From NCBI RefSeq assembly GCF_002149015.1, contig NZ_NGFO01000002.1:186001-250000 (forward strand): a stretch of 64,000 nucleotides of DNA, given 5' to 3'. The notes below the pieces were generated by a model, which saw only the letters and a program-made list of their open reading frames with translations, ran no database searches and was not told the DNA's origin. Source of the DNA: Gordonia lacunae (GTDB taxonomy: Bacteria > Actinomycetota > Actinomycetes > Mycobacteriales > Mycobacteriaceae). The position numbers and the translations under genes were made by a program. Shown in pieces: positions 1 to 8,593 of the stretch; positions within the stretch are counted from its first letter, which is position 1; every line of letters starts with the position of its first letter.

Positions 1-471
1 GACCGCCAGGAGCAGCACGCCGACGAGGCTGAAGGCCACGATCTTGGCCGTGCTGCGCTTCTTGCGCGGTGAGGTGACGACAGGGCCGCTGCCGGTCGGG
101 TCGGCGGGACCCGGGGCGATCGGTCCCGACGCGGTGGCAGAGGGCCCGTACGGGTCCTCACCGGGCGCGAACTGTGAGGTCGGCGGCTTGGTGCCGCCCA
201 GATCCGCGGTGTCGCCGTCGGACGGCGGGATGGCGGAGTAGGCCTGCCCACCCGGGACGATCGGTTCGGTCGCGAACTGTTCGGTCGCCGGCGGCTCACT
301 GTGGCCAGCGCCGGGCACCGGCTTCCATTCGCCGCCCGGTCCGGTCGGAGCCGGCTCACCGGTCGCCGGATCGGAGCGGGTGGGGTCACCGGCGTGCGGG
401 TCGATCTCGCCGGTCTCGTCGGCGGGGTCCCCGGATGAGGAATCGGGGCGGGGCGTGTTGCTGTCGCTCAT
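1..471 (-). CDS. Pro-rich single-pass membrane protein, N-terminal part
   Basis: The first 157 residues are visible; the gene runs off the left edge. Residues 1-137 are acidic and rich in Pro, Gly, Ser and Thr (low complexity, probably cytoplasmic and disordered). A basic patch (PRKKRSTAK) follows, then a hydrophobic stretch, KIVAFSLVGVLLLAV, which is a transmembrane segment or signal anchor. The ATG overlaps the stop of the upstream nitrilase-family gene as ATGA, so translation is probably coupled. By position it corresponds to the Rv0479c-type membrane protein of mycobacteria (my recollection of that locus). The functional C-terminal domain lies outside the window, so no function is assigned. 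Confidence 0.75.
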   Translation of the reverse strand, partial: MSDSNTPRPDSSSGDPADETGEIDPHAGDPTRSDPATGEPAPTGPGGEWKPVPGAGHSEPPATEQFATEPIVPGGQAYSAIPPSDGDTADLGGTKPPTSQFAPGEDPYGPSATASGPIAPGPADPTGSGPVVTSPRKKRSTAKIVAFSLVGVLLLAV

Positions 472-1343
472 GGGTTCCGTCCTGGGTCGTCTGACTCGCG
501 GAGCCGCGCGGGGGCCGGCGTCACGTCGTTGTCCGTTCCACCGCCGACCGGCAGGGGCCGCTCGTTGGCGAGGACCGCCAGTTGCGTACGGGCCTTCTCG
601 ACCAGTGCTAGGTCGAGGTCGTGCACGTCCACCCGGATGCTATCCGGATACGCGGCGACCAACGTACCGAACGGGTCTGTGATTTGGCTGTGTCCGATTC
701 CGGTGGGCGCGCTCGACGACGCGGCCTTCTCATCGGTGGGGAATGCCTGGTCGACGGCCACCACGAAGGTCGTCGAGTCCAGCGCCCGGGCCGCGGCGAG
801 CACCTCCCACTGACGGAGCTTGCCCGGACCGGCGCCCCACGAGGTGGGCACCACGATCACCTGGGCGCCCTGCCGCGCGAGGTGGGTGAACAGCGCCGGG
901 AAGCGGATGTCGTAGCAGGTGGCGACGCCGACGGTGACGTCGCCGACCTCAAAAGTCAGTGGCTCCGAACCCGGTGCGACGTTCGTCGACTCGGTGAACC
1001 CGAACGCGTCGTAGAGGTGGATCTTGTGATATCCGAGACGCGTCCCGTCCGGCTGGGCGACGACGACGGTGTTGCGGACGCGCCCGTCCCCGGAGGGGGT
1101 GAACATACCGGCCACCACGGTGACACCCGACGCCGCGGCCGCCTCCGACACCCCGCGCGCCCACGGGCCGTCGAGGTCCTCGGCGACCGGCTTCAGCGGC
1201 ACCCCGAACCGGCACATGGTGGCCTCGGGGAACACGACGAGCTCGGCGCCGCGGGACGCCGCGTCTTCGGCTGCCGAACGCAGCGTCGCCAGGTTGGCGG
1301 TCGGGTCATCGGTCGAACTGATCTGGGCCATCGCGACACGCAT
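468..1343 (-). CDS. Carbon-nitrogen hydrolase (nitrilase superfamily)
   Basis: A 291-residue cytosolic amidase of the nitrilase superfamily, hydrolysing a C-N bond in a small amide through a thioester intermediate. The Glu-Lys-Cys triad is visible: E40 in VVFPEATMCRF, K107 in GYHKIHL and C143 in ATCYDIRFP. The ATG at 1343 is chosen because the family begins directly with the first strand (MRVAMAQI); the frame stays open further upstream but that part is not homologous-looking. Its stop overlaps the ATG of the membrane protein. The best match by context is the Rv0480c-type hydrolase; related enzymes include Nit1-like deaminated-glutathione amidases, but the substrate cannot be read from the sequence. 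Confidence 0.9.
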   Translation of the reverse strand: MRVAMAQISSTDDPTANLATLRSAAEDAASRGAELVVFPEATMCRFGVPLKPVAEDLDGPWARGVSEAAAASGVTVVAGMFTPSGDGRVRNTVVVAQPDGTRLGYHKIHLYDAFGFTESTNVAPGSEPLTFEVGDVTVGVATCYDIRFPALFTHLARQGAQVIVVPTSWGAGPGKLRQWEVLAAARALDSTTFVVAVDQAFPTDEKAASSSAPTGIGHSQITDPFGTLVAAYPDSIRVDVHDLDLALVEKARTQLAVLANERPLPVGGGTDNDVTPAPARLRESDDPGRNP

Positions 1344-1357
1344 AGCGGCCACAGTAT

Positions 1358-2065
1358 CTACCTGGGCGCGACCGCCTCCCACGGAACCGTGAGCACGTTG
1401 TCCGACAGGCGGCGCCTGGGCACCTCGCAGTCGACCCCACGGTCGCGCAGCAGACCGACCGCATGCACCCACCGGGCGCGCGGGCCGTACGGCGCCAGCG
1501 GCGCGGCGACATCCCAGCACTGGTCGGCCAGGGCCAGCAGCGCATGGACCCGCTCACCCGGGACATTGCGATGGATCAGCGCCTTGGGCAGCCGCTCGGC
1601 CAGTTCCGACGGACGGTCCGAATGCTCCGGCGCCCAGCTGAGGGTCAGGCTGACCGGCCCGTCGGCGTCGAGCAGGACCCAGCTGCACCGTCGGCCGATC
1701 TCATCGCACGTGCCCTCGACGAGGACCCCGCCCGGCGCAAGCGCGGAGCGCATTCGGGCCCATGCGTCGTCGACCTCGTTCTCGTCATACTGGCGCAGGA
1801 CGTTGAACGCACGCACCACGCGCGGCCGCAGGCCACCCAGCTCGAAGCCGCCCAGTCCGAACCGGACACCGTCGCGAGGCTCCACGACACGGTCGGGGTC
1901 GATCTCGAGGCCGACCATCTCCAGATCCGGCGCGACCCGGCGGAGCCGCACGGCCATCTCGACGGTCGTGTCCGGGCGTGCACCGTAACCGAGGTCGACG
2001 ACGAGGGGGCGCGGGACGTCCAGCGCGGACCGCACGTACGGCGAGTGGACCATCCATCGGTCCAC
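1358..2065 (-). CDS. Class I SAM-dependent methyltransferase-like protein
   Basis: About 235 residues with a Rossmann-type methyltransferase start: the SAM-binding strand and glycine loop VVDLGYGARPD, an acidic residue after strand 2 (VGLEIDPDRV), and RMRSALAPGGVLVEGTCDE for strands 4-5. The C-terminal half (LLDADGPVSLTLSWAPE) is not a standard methyltransferase motif, so the substrate is unknown. The GTG at 2065 (VDRWMVHSP) is the first credible start. The open frame upstream reads RGTTNINRLRR and looks conserved, so the true start may lie slightly upstream at a non-standard codon. It is co-directional with DUF2505 genes on one side and the nitrilase gene 14 bases downstream. Confidence 0.75.
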   Translation of the reverse strand: MDRWMVHSPYVRSALDVPRPLVVDLGYGARPDTTVEMAVRLRRVAPDLEMVGLEIDPDRVVEPRDGVRFGLGGFELGGLRPRVVRAFNVLRQYDENEVDDAWARMRSALAPGGVLVEGTCDEIGRRCSWVLLDADGPVSLTLSWAPEHSDRPSELAERLPKALIHRNVPGERVHALLALADQCWDVAAPLAPYGPRARWVHAVGLLRDRGVDCEVPRRRLSDNVLTVPWEAVAPR

Positions 2066-2145
2066 GCGCCGAAGCCGGTTGATGTTCGTCGTACCCCGGG
2101 TGACCCGCCCCTGCGGTCTGGGTGTTCGGCCGAGACCGGGACGGC

Positions 2146-2658
2146 TCACAAGTTCTTGTCGACCCAGTCCTTGGCGTACTCGGCCTCGGCGCGGAAGAGG
2201 TCGACGAGGTTGATCAGGATCATCTGCTCGAGCTTGCCGTTGACGAACGGGACGAAGACCTTCGCCTCGCTGGTCCGGCGGATCGTGCAGCCACCGTTCT
2301 CCGTCGGGAACAGCTCCTGCCAGCCGTTGAGGCTGCCCGGTCCCGCCGGGATCGACGCGTTGTACGTGCCCTTGGTGTTGTCCGGATCGAACGGGCCCAG
2401 GGTCTCCTCGCGGGTGATGACCATGTCCTTCTTCATCACCGTCTGCGCCAGCGCGGGCAGTTGGTCGCGCCCGATCGTCTGCTTGAGGACCACCCGGATC
2501 CCCGTCTCGTCGGAGACGAAGGAGTCGACCTCGCAATGCGGGGAGATCATCTGGAAGCCCGCCATCATGTCGTCCCAGTACTGCTTGATGCTCTGGGCCT
2601 GGTAGAGCTTCTCCGCGGACTGTGCGTACCGAGCGGAGTAGCTGAGCCGTCGTGCCAT
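2146..2658 (-). CDS. DUF2505 family protein (SRPBCC-like), first copy
   Basis: A 170-residue protein of the DUF2505 family, whose fold is the START/SRPBCC helix-grip seen in lipid-binding proteins. The start MARRLSYSARY and the phrase YWDDMMAGFQ are typical: a short strand, then the aromatic helix that gates the cavity. No catalytic residues or membrane segment are visible. It lies 11 bases downstream of a second DUF2505 gene, and the two are diverged tandem duplicates. It is related by position and family to Rv0481c. The hydrophobic ligand, if any, is unknown. Confidence 0.75.
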   Translation of the reverse strand: MARRLSYSARYAQSAEKLYQAQSIKQYWDDMMAGFQMISPHCEVDSFVSDETGIRVVLKQTIGRDQLPALAQTVMKKDMVITREETLGPFDPDNTKGTYNASIPAGPGSLNGWQELFPTENGGCTIRRTSEAKVFVPFVNGKLEQMILINLVDLFRAEAEYAKDWVDKNL

Positions 2659-2668
2659 GCAGACCAGG

Positions 2669-3175
2669 CTACGTCAGCGGGTTTTCGCTCTCCCACTCGA
2701 CGGTGTGTCCACGCTCGGCGTCGAGCAGTGCCGACAACTCGCTGACCACCGACTTCTCGATCTTGCCGCCGAAGAGCGGCAGGTTGACCGACACCTCGGC
2801 GCGGTTGTCGGTGGTCGCCGGATCGCCGGTCGTCAGCAACGTGCCGGTGACCTCGACCGGCACCGGCGCCCCGTCGACCGTCGCCTGGGTCTCCCCCTCG
2901 ATCCGGTCGCCGACCAGGCGGTATGTGTTCTTGCGCGGGATTCGGAGGTCGCCCGGCATCACCTTGGTGACCGCGGAGGGCAGCTTGTCCGCGGGGATGC
3001 CCTGCTGGATCTCCACCGTCACCGTGTCCTCGGCGATGGTCACCTTCTCGACATGCCCGTGCCCGGAGTTCATGCGCTCGACGAGGTCGTGCCAGTACTT
3101 CTCGGTGGTGTAGATCGCCCACAGACGCGCGGTGGAGAAGGGATAGGACACCGTGTGCTGCAGCTTGCTCGCCAT
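2669..3175 (-). CDS. DUF2505 family protein (SRPBCC-like), second copy
   Basis: A 168-residue paralogue of the preceding gene. It starts MASKLQHTVSYPFS with the aromatic helix AIYTTEKYWHDLVERM, and ends with a helix closing the cavity (KSVVSELSALLDAERGHTVEW). It is the first gene of the leftward run DUF2505-DUF2505-methyltransferase-nitrilase-membrane protein and is divergent from murB with only 38 bases between the starts, so both promoters share this gap. The family is known only structurally (START-like); a role in envelope-lipid handling is inference from the murB neighbourhood. Confidence 0.78.
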   Translation of the reverse strand: MASKLQHTVSYPFSTARLWAIYTTEKYWHDLVERMNSGHGHVEKVTIAEDTVTVEIQQGIPADKLPSAVTKVMPGDLRIPRKNTYRLVGDRIEGETQATVDGAPVPVEVTGTLLTTGDPATTDNRAEVSVNLPLFGGKIEKSVVSELSALLDAERGHTVEWESENPLT

Positions 3176-3213
3176 GATGAGAACGCTACCGCCCGCCGGT
3201 TAACGTTGAGGAC

Positions 3214-4308
3214 GTGACCGACACGCAGGCGCCGCTGAGCGCGCCCCTCGCCGAGCTGACCACCCTGCGTCTGGGCGGCCCGGCGCGCGAGATCCTCCGG
3301 TGCGAGGACACCCGAACCATCGTGGAGACCATCCTCGACCTCGACGAACGCTCCGAGCCGGTCCTCGTAATCGGTGGCGGCTCCAATCTCGTCATCGGCG
3401 ACGCCGGCTTCGACGGGACCGCGGTCGTGCTCGCGAGTGACCGCATCGACTTCGGCTCGGGTCGCGAATCGGGCCGCCCGCACGTCGTCGCCGACGCCGG
3501 GGTCGGCTGGGACGAGCTGGTCGCCGCGACGATCGACGCGGGCCACGGCGGACTGGAGTGCCTGTCCGGCATCCCGGGCGCCGCGGGCGCGACGCCGGTG
3601 CAGAACGTCGGCGCCTACGGCGTCGAGGTGGCCGACATCCTGCGGTCCGTGCAGGTCCTGGACCGACGCTCCGGCACCCTGCGGTGGGTCTCCCCCACCG
3701 AACTCGGCCTGGGCTACCGCACCAGCAATCTGAAGCACCGAAACGACTTCGTGGTGGTGGCGGTGTCGTTCTGGCTGAACGAGAATCGCGCGAGCCAGCC
3801 CATCCGCTACCGCGAGCTCGCGACCCGCGTGGGCGTCGAACCGGATGATCGTGTCGACGCGGCGGAGGTCCGTGCGGCCGTCCTGGACCTGCGGGCCGGC
3901 AAGGGCATGGTCCTCGACGCCACGGATTTCGACACCTGGAGTGCCGGTTCGTTTTTCACGAATCCGATCGTGCCGGGGGTCGAGGCCCCGGCGGTACTCG
4001 AGCGGATCGCGGCGCGCGTCGGCGACGATGTCGCGATCCCGACCTATCCCGCCGGTTCCGACGACGCCGACCGGGCGATCAAGTTGTCGGCCGGGTGGCT
4101 GATCGAACGGGCCGGATTCCACCGCGGACACCCGGGTCCGGACGCGGCGGTCCGGTTGTCGACCAAACACACTCTGGCACTGACCAATCGGGGCTCAGCG
4201 ACCACCACGCAACTGCTCGACCTGGCACGCGAGGTGCGCGACGGCGTCGTCGATGCGTTCGGGGTGACGCTGCGACCCGAGCCGGTCCTGGTCAACTGCA
4301 GTCTCTGA
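3214..4308 (+). CDS. murB: UDP-N-acetylmuramate dehydrogenase
   Basis: A 364-residue FAD enzyme that reduces UDP-GlcNAc-enolpyruvate to UDP-N-acetylmuramate with NADPH, the second committed cytosolic step of peptidoglycan precursor synthesis. The FAD-binding PCMH-type domain shows VIGGGSNLVI and GIPGAAGATPVQNVGAYGVEV. The C-terminal substrate domain carries SAGSFFTNPIV, with the catalytic serine expected in GSFF (about residue 245), SAGWLIERAGF, and the terminal catalytic glutamate in RPEPVLV. The GTG at 3214 gives a normal N-terminus. It is divergent from the DUF2505 genes, as in mycobacteria (murB = Rv0482). Confidence 0.95.
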   Translation: MTDTQAPLSAPLAELTTLRLGGPAREILRCEDTRTIVETILDLDERSEPVLVIGGGSNLVIGDAGFDGTAVVLASDRIDFGSGRESGRPHVVADAGVGWDELVAATIDAGHGGLECLSGIPGAAGATPVQNVGAYGVEVADILRSVQVLDRRSGTLRWVSPTELGLGYRTSNLKHRNDFVVVAVSFWLNENRASQPIRYRELATRVGVEPDDRVDAAEVRAAVLDLRAGKGMVLDATDFDTWSAGSFFTNPIVPGVEAPAVLERIAARVGDDVAIPTYPAGSDDADRAIKLSAGWLIERAGFHRGHPGPDAAVRLSTKHTLALTNRGSATTTQLLDLAREVRDGVVDAFGVTLRPEPVLVNCSL

Positions 4309-4321
4309 CGAGGATCGTCAG
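4305..4321. terminator. Bidirectional hairpin between convergent genes
   Basis: A perfect 7-base inverted repeat, CTGACGA-GGA-TCGTCAG, that contains the stop codons of both murB (plus) and the alpha/beta hydrolase gene (minus). There is no T-run. Its position across two convergent stops suggests a shared transcription end. Confidence 0.5.
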
Positions 4322-5433
4322 ACCGACTGGATGTCCTTGCGCTCCTCGGTGGCCCGCGAGCTCTCGGCGACGACCTCGTCGAGGAGCGCGTTGAAGCGCT
4401 CGGCGGCCTCGATGCTCGACATGTGCCCGACACCCTCGTAGACCACCAGGTCGCGCAGGGAACCGTTTCGGCGCAACACCTCCGCCATCTGCTCGGCGTG
4501 CAGTCGCGGCGTGAGCCGGTCCTCTGTGCCGACGACCACCGTGGTGGGCACCGACAGCACCGCGAGTCCGGCGGTGACGTCCAGCTTCCCCATCGCCGAC
4601 CCCCACCCGGCGCGGGCGCGGGGCGGGCACGCCCCGATCATCTCGTCGACGAACTCCACGTGCGCCCGGCGGGCGTTGGGGCCCAGCGCGATGTAGTGGG
4701 AGAAGCGCACGCCGTAGGACGTCTTCGGGATGGGCACGGGGACCGAGGTGATCATCTTCGCGGCCGCGGGCGCGAACGGCTTGGCGTAGACGGGCAGGTC
4801 GACCGGGATCAGCAGATGGTTGTCCATGACCGCCTTGGCCGCGGTCGACACCAGGACGACCGACGACACCCGCGACCCGACCTTCTCGGGGTTCTGGGCG
4901 GCCCACGACATGATCGTCATGCCGCCCATGCTGTGTCCCACCAGGATCGCGCGCCGGTCCGCGGGCACCGCGGCGTCCAGCACCGCGTCGAGATCCTGAC
5001 CGAGCATCGCGACGGTCGGCCGGCGGCGACCGCGTTCGCTGCGACCGTGACCCCGCTGGTCGTAGGTGACGACCCGCCGGGAGCCTCCCTCGGTGGCGGC
5101 GAGGTGATTGATCTGCGGATACCAGTAGGCGGTGTTGCAGGTCCAGCCGTGGACCATCACGATGACATCGCCCGTGTCGTTCACGTCGGGGTCGGCGGAA
5201 TCCCCGTACACCTCGACATTGAGCCGCGTGCCGTCGGCGGTGCGGACCTCGAGGCGCTGCGGGGGGTTGTCGGGCCGGGTGAGGAGATCGTCCGGGCCGT
5301 CGTCGACGGCGACCTCGGCGTGCAGCGCCTCACGCGCGAGGCGCGTGAAGATGGTTCCGATCCCCAGCGCGACCGCGCCCACTCCGATCGCGGTGGCGAC
5401 TCCGCCCGCACTGGCCAACGACTTCGTGTTCAC
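4318..5433 (-). CDS. Membrane-anchored alpha/beta hydrolase
   Basis: A 371-residue alpha/beta hydrolase. Residues 7-30 form a hydrophobic N-terminal helix (GVATAIGVGAVALGIGTIF), likely a membrane anchor. The oxyanion motif is VMVHGWTCN, the nucleophile elbow is GHSMGGM, the acid is in GTEDRLTP and the histidine in EGVGHMS, so the triad is complete. The GTG at 5433 is preceded by GAGGTGAGGAG, a strong ribosome-binding site, which fixes the start. A MerR regulator is transcribed toward it from the same strand, 58 bases upstream. The substrate is unknown; lipases and epoxide hydrolases share this fold. Confidence 0.85.
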   Translation of the reverse strand: MNTKSLASAGGVATAIGVGAVALGIGTIFTRLAREALHAEVAVDDGPDDLLTRPDNPPQRLEVRTADGTRLNVEVYGDSADPDVNDTGDVIVMVHGWTCNTAYWYPQINHLAATEGGSRRVVTYDQRGHGRSERGRRRPTVAMLGQDLDAVLDAAVPADRRAILVGHSMGGMTIMSWAAQNPEKVGSRVSSVVLVSTAAKAVMDNHLLIPVDLPVYAKPFAPAAAKMITSVPVPIPKTSYGVRFSHYIALGPNARRAHVEFVDEMIGACPPRARAGWGSAMGKLDVTAGLAVLSVPTTVVVGTEDRLTPRLHAEQMAEVLRRNGSLRDLVVYEGVGHMSSIEAAERFNALLDEVVAESSRATEERKDIQSV

Positions 5434-5491
5434 CCGGCACTCCTCACCTCTGGAGGACCTCGCCGGCCCTCTGGCAGGCACCGAATCCGGC

Positions 5492-6310
5492 TCAGCGCCC
5501 CGTCTCAGGGTTTAATGTACCAACGTCCGTTGTCTCATAGTCCGGCTGTACCTGGTCCGACTCCTCGTCGGCAGGCAGGATCGGCGCGGGAACCTCGGCG
5601 TCGAAATAGGTGGCCGCCCGACCGATGGCCTTCGAGATCTGCTCGTCGAGCGCCTTGCGGAAGGTGGTCTCGACGATCTCGTGGGCGATCGGCCGGACGG
5701 TCTGGATCAGGTCGGCCATCTCGCTGACCCCGGCCTCCCCCAGGTCGGGAAGGTTCTCGTCGAAGTACTTGTCGGTGATGATCGAGACGAAGCTGGTGGC
5801 GACGTCCTCGAGGTCTTCCTGGACGCGTACCCACCGGTCGAGCAGGACATCGATGTCGACCCCGCTCTTGACCAGGATCTCGGCGCCCTCGAGTAACTCC
5901 GGGTTCCGGATGGCGTAATGCGCACCGTCCTTCGCCAGCAGCCCGAGCTTCTGACTGAGTGCGATGGACCGGTCGCTGGCATTCAGCGTCTTGCGCAGCT
6001 CGGTGATGGTGATCGTCGCGGCGCGTTTGAAGTTGCGGAACCGGCCGCCCTTCGGCGTGCCACGCAGGATCTGCTCGACCCGCATGCCGTGATGCGCCGC
6101 GTGGAGGAGCTCACTGATGGTGGCGAAGGTGTACCCGCGCTCGAGCATGCGCGAGATGAGGTTCAACCGGACGAGGTGCTGGTCGGAGTACCAGCCGGCG
6201 CGGCCGCGGATGGTGGGAGGCGGCAGCAGTCCGCGGTCTTGGTAGACCCGGATGTTGCGCACGCTGACCCCGGACGCCTCGGCCAGCTCGTTGATCCGAT
6301 ATTCCGCCAC
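5492..6310 (-). CDS. MerR-family transcriptional regulator
   Basis: A 272-residue regulator with an N-terminal MerR winged helix: YRINELAEASGVSVRNIRVY, then the wing (GWYSDQHLVRLNLI) in residues 3-55. The rest (about 200 residues) is helical and carries no cysteine cluster like those of metal-sensing MerR proteins, so it probably senses an organic ligand or protein. The start codon lies 6 bases after the stop of the DUF2516 gene, so the two are likely cotranscribed, together with the hydrolase gene downstream. The target promoter was not identified. Confidence 0.85.
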   Translation of the reverse strand: MAEYRINELAEASGVSVRNIRVYQDRGLLPPPTIRGRAGWYSDQHLVRLNLISRMLERGYTFATISELLHAAHHGMRVEQILRGTPKGGRFRNFKRAATITITELRKTLNASDRSIALSQKLGLLAKDGAHYAIRNPELLEGAEILVKSGVDIDVLLDRWVRVQEDLEDVATSFVSIITDKYFDENLPDLGEAGVSEMADLIQTVRPIAHEIVETTFRKALDEQISKAIGRAATYFDAEVPAPILPADEESDQVQPDYETTDVGTLNPETGR

Positions 6311-6316
6311 GACGAG

Positions 6317-6640
6317 TCAGGCCCTTTTGCTGAACCAGGACTTGCCCTGGATGTCGTCGACCCGTTTGCGCACGTCGACGAGGTACACGAGCATCGCGAC
6401 CACACCGATGATGCCGAGGAAGTTCACCGCTCCGAAGAACCAGATGAACAGGGTCGCGGCGGCAAGGATCGAGACCCAGATGACCTTGCTCTGCCGGTCC
6501 ACCGCCGGGAAGGCGTCGGGACGCTGGATGGCCGCATGGATCAGCGCGACGGTCGAGGCGATTCCCGCGACCAGCGTCAGGGTCAACATGATCAGACTCT
6601 GGCCGTACGCCAATACGCTGAAGAAGTCCACGTCGAACAC
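6317..6640 (-). CDS. DUF2516 family membrane protein
   Basis: A 107-residue integral membrane protein with three predicted transmembrane helices: about residues 10-35 (ILMTLTLVAGIASTVALI region), 53-68 (VIWVSILAAATLFIWFF) and 70-88 (AVNFLGIIGVVAMLVYLVD). It ends in a basic cytosolic tail. This is the Rv0476-type protein, found beside hbhA in mycobacteria, and it lies beside hbhA here too. No enzymatic motif is present and the function is unknown. Confidence 0.8.
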   Translation of the reverse strand: MFDVDFFSVLAYGQSLIMLTLTLVAGIASTVALIHAAIQRPDAFPAVDRQSKVIWVSILAAATLFIWFFGAVNFLGIIGVVAMLVYLVDVRKRVDDIQGKSWFSKRA

Positions 6641-6709
6641 TGTAGTCGCGCGAGTCCGGTTTGCTGCGACACCCTACGATGCGGGGCCCGTCACCTGCCC
6701 CGCTCGGCG

Positions 6710-7966
6710 TCACTCGGCGCCCGGGGGCGCCTTCTTCGCCGGCGTCTTCTTGGCCGGGGCTTTCTTGGCCGGGGCTTTCTTCGCCGCGGTCTTCTTCGCC
6801 GCGGTCTTCTTGGCCACGGTCTTCTTCGCCGGAGCCTTGGTCGCGGCGGCTTTCTTGGCCGGGGCCTTCTTCGCGGGTGCCTTCTCCTCCGGCGCCTTCG
6901 TGGCCGGGGTGGCGGCCCCCGCCGTCTTCGTGGCCCCGGCGGTCTTCTTGGCCCCCACCGTCTTCTTGGCCCCCACTGTCTTCTTGGCTGCGGCGCGTTC
7001 GGCCGCACCTCGAACGGCCGCGGCCTTCTTGGTGGCGGCCTTGGCGGGTGCCGCCTTGCCGGCGGCGGCTTTCTTCGCCGGGGCTTTCTTGGCCGGGGTT
7101 TTCTTCGCCGGGGTTTTCTTCGCCGGCGCCTTGGTCGCCGCCGTCGCTGCCGCCTTCGTGGCGGAAGCCTTCGTCGCAGCGGCGTTCTGGGCCTCGACCG
7201 GCTCGGGAGCCGTGCTCACCGGCGCCCGGTCGACGGCCGCCTTGACCTCCGCGACCTTGGCCGCCGCCTTCGGCGAGAGCGCCTTGGCTCCCGACTGCCC
7301 GGACCTCGGGGTGTCCGCCGGCGCCTCGGCATCGCCGTCGGTACGGCTGGCCAGCTTCAGGGCGCGTTCGCCGACCGCGCGTGTCTGCACCGAGATCGTG
7401 CCCAACGCGTCTTCGGTGAGGCCGACGGCGTCGTTGTACACCTTCTCGAGCTTCGGCAGGTTCTCGCCGACGAGCGGCTGGGCCTTGAGCTTCTCCACCG
7501 CCTCGTCGCGTCGTTCCGACAGCGCGGTCAACAGTCCCGCGGCCACCGCCAGGTACGCCTCGGCGACCTTACGAAGCTCCTCCGGCGAGAACCGCGCCTT
7601 CAGGTCCTCGATCTCCGCGGGCAGCTCGACCGGCAGGGCCGACAGCTTGGTCCTCGCCTCCTCGAACAGCGCCAGGGCCGTCGCGAGCGCCTCGTCGATC
7701 CGCGCCTGCGCATCGTCCCGCGAACCCGTCAACCGCGCCTCGAGTTTCGACTGTGTTGAACCGACAGTCTCGGCAAGCCTCGACTGGGTTGAACCGACAG
7801 TCTCGGCAAGCTTGGATTGGGCATCGGCGACCTTGGCCTGGGTGGAACCGACCGTCTCGACGAGCTTCGATTGGGCCTGCTCGCTCGCGGCCTCGCCGCG
7901 CTCGCGCACGTCTGCGAGCAGAGCAGCCACCTGCCCCACGGCTGTGGTCAACGGGTTCTCGCTCAT
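6710..7966 (-). CDS. hbhA: Heparin-binding haemagglutinin, long form
   Basis: A 418-residue HbhA-type protein, about twice the length I recall for M. tuberculosis HbhA (199). Residues 1-75 contain repeated helical units (VGSTQSKLAET and variants, four copies). A predicted coiled coil follows (about 75-200), with the family phrase LEKVYNDAVGLTEDALGTISVQTRAVGERA. From about residue 240 there is a very long Lys-Pro-Ala tail (AKKTPAKK and variants) like the heparin- and DNA-binding tail of HbhA and histone-like proteins. In mycobacteria HbhA is a surface adhesin also linked to lipid inclusions; it has no classical signal peptide and neither does this one. The gene lies 3 bases after the XRE regulator. 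A shorter paralogue is at 14649-15422. Confidence 0.85.
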   Translation of the reverse strand: MSENPLTTAVGQVAALLADVRERGEAASEQAQSKLVETVGSTQAKVADAQSKLAETVGSTQSRLAETVGSTQSKLEARLTGSRDDAQARIDEALATALALFEEARTKLSALPVELPAEIEDLKARFSPEELRKVAEAYLAVAAGLLTALSERRDEAVEKLKAQPLVGENLPKLEKVYNDAVGLTEDALGTISVQTRAVGERALKLASRTDGDAEAPADTPRSGQSGAKALSPKAAAKVAEVKAAVDRAPVSTAPEPVEAQNAAATKASATKAAATAATKAPAKKTPAKKTPAKKAPAKKAAAGKAAPAKAATKKAAAVRGAAERAAAKKTVGAKKTVGAKKTAGATKTAGAATPATKAPEEKAPAKKAPAKKAAATKAPAKKTVAKKTAAKKTAAKKAPAKKAPAKKTPAKKAPPGAE

Positions 7967-7969
7967 CAG

Positions 7970-8497
7970 CTACTCCTTGCCGGTCGACTCGATCGTGTTC
8001 TCTTTTCGGAATGACTCGTAGATCTCCAGCAACATCTGCTTCTGGCGTTCGTTGATGGAGTCATCTGCGATGAGAGCATCACGGACCGGGCTCGCGGGCC
8101 GTTCTTCGAGTATCCCCGCCCGCACATACAGGACCTCGGCCGACACGCGGAGCCCCTTGGCGATCTGGGCGAGCACCTCGGCCGACGGTTTCCGCAGTCC
8201 ACGCTCGATCTGACTGAGGTAGGGATTGCTCACGCCGGCCCGCTCCGCGAGCTGACGCAGCGAGACCTTGCCCGCGACGCGTTGCGATCGGATGAAGGCG
8301 CCGATGTCCTGGGCCGCGTTGGCAACCGCCTCCACCGCCTCGACAGCGATGGGGGTCGACCCGTCCTGCTCGGCTTCCGCAGAGCCGGGATCGGCTGCGG
8401 CAGTCGATGATTCGCCCGCCCCACCGGCGTCGCGGACCACTTCTGCGACCGAGGCGTCGTCCGCGTCGCGAGACGCTTCGTCCTTCTCGGGCTGCAT
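7970..8497 (-). CDS. XRE-family regulator next to hbhA
   Basis: A 175-residue regulator. Residues 1-60 are acidic and Ala-rich. The helix-turn-helix spans about 68-125 (VSLRQLAERAGVSNPYLSQI, then PSAEVLAQIAKGLRVS), a canonical XRE domain. The C-terminal tail (SINERQKQMLLEIYESFRKE) is a short helix. The ATG at 8497 follows GGAG at proper spacing. It is immediately upstream of hbhA (gap of 3 bases), so the two form one operon as in Rv0474-Rv0475. An 18-base motif upstream of this operon recurs upstream of the second hbhA and is the likely operator (see the separate entries). Confidence 0.88.
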   Translation of the reverse strand: MQPEKDEASRDADDASVAEVVRDAGGAGESSTAAADPGSAEAEQDGSTPIAVEAVEAVANAAQDIGAFIRSQRVAGKVSLRQLAERAGVSNPYLSQIERGLRKPSAEVLAQIAKGLRVSAEVLYVRAGILEERPASPVRDALIADDSINERQKQMLLEIYESFRKENTIESTGKE

Positions 8498-8593
8498 CAA
8501 ACGCTCCGTTCTCCTGGACCTGCTCCGGTGTCGTCGGTCGGGGCATTCGGCGATGTGTCCGACTTTCGCCCGTTCCCCCAGTATCAACACGAC

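Noticed and set aside
5918..7759. Long plus-strand open frame rich in Arg, Gly and Leu opposite hbhA
   Set aside because: It is the antisense shadow of the HbhA repeats and Lys-Pro-Ala tail; composition is a codon-mirror artefact and there is no ribosome-binding site.
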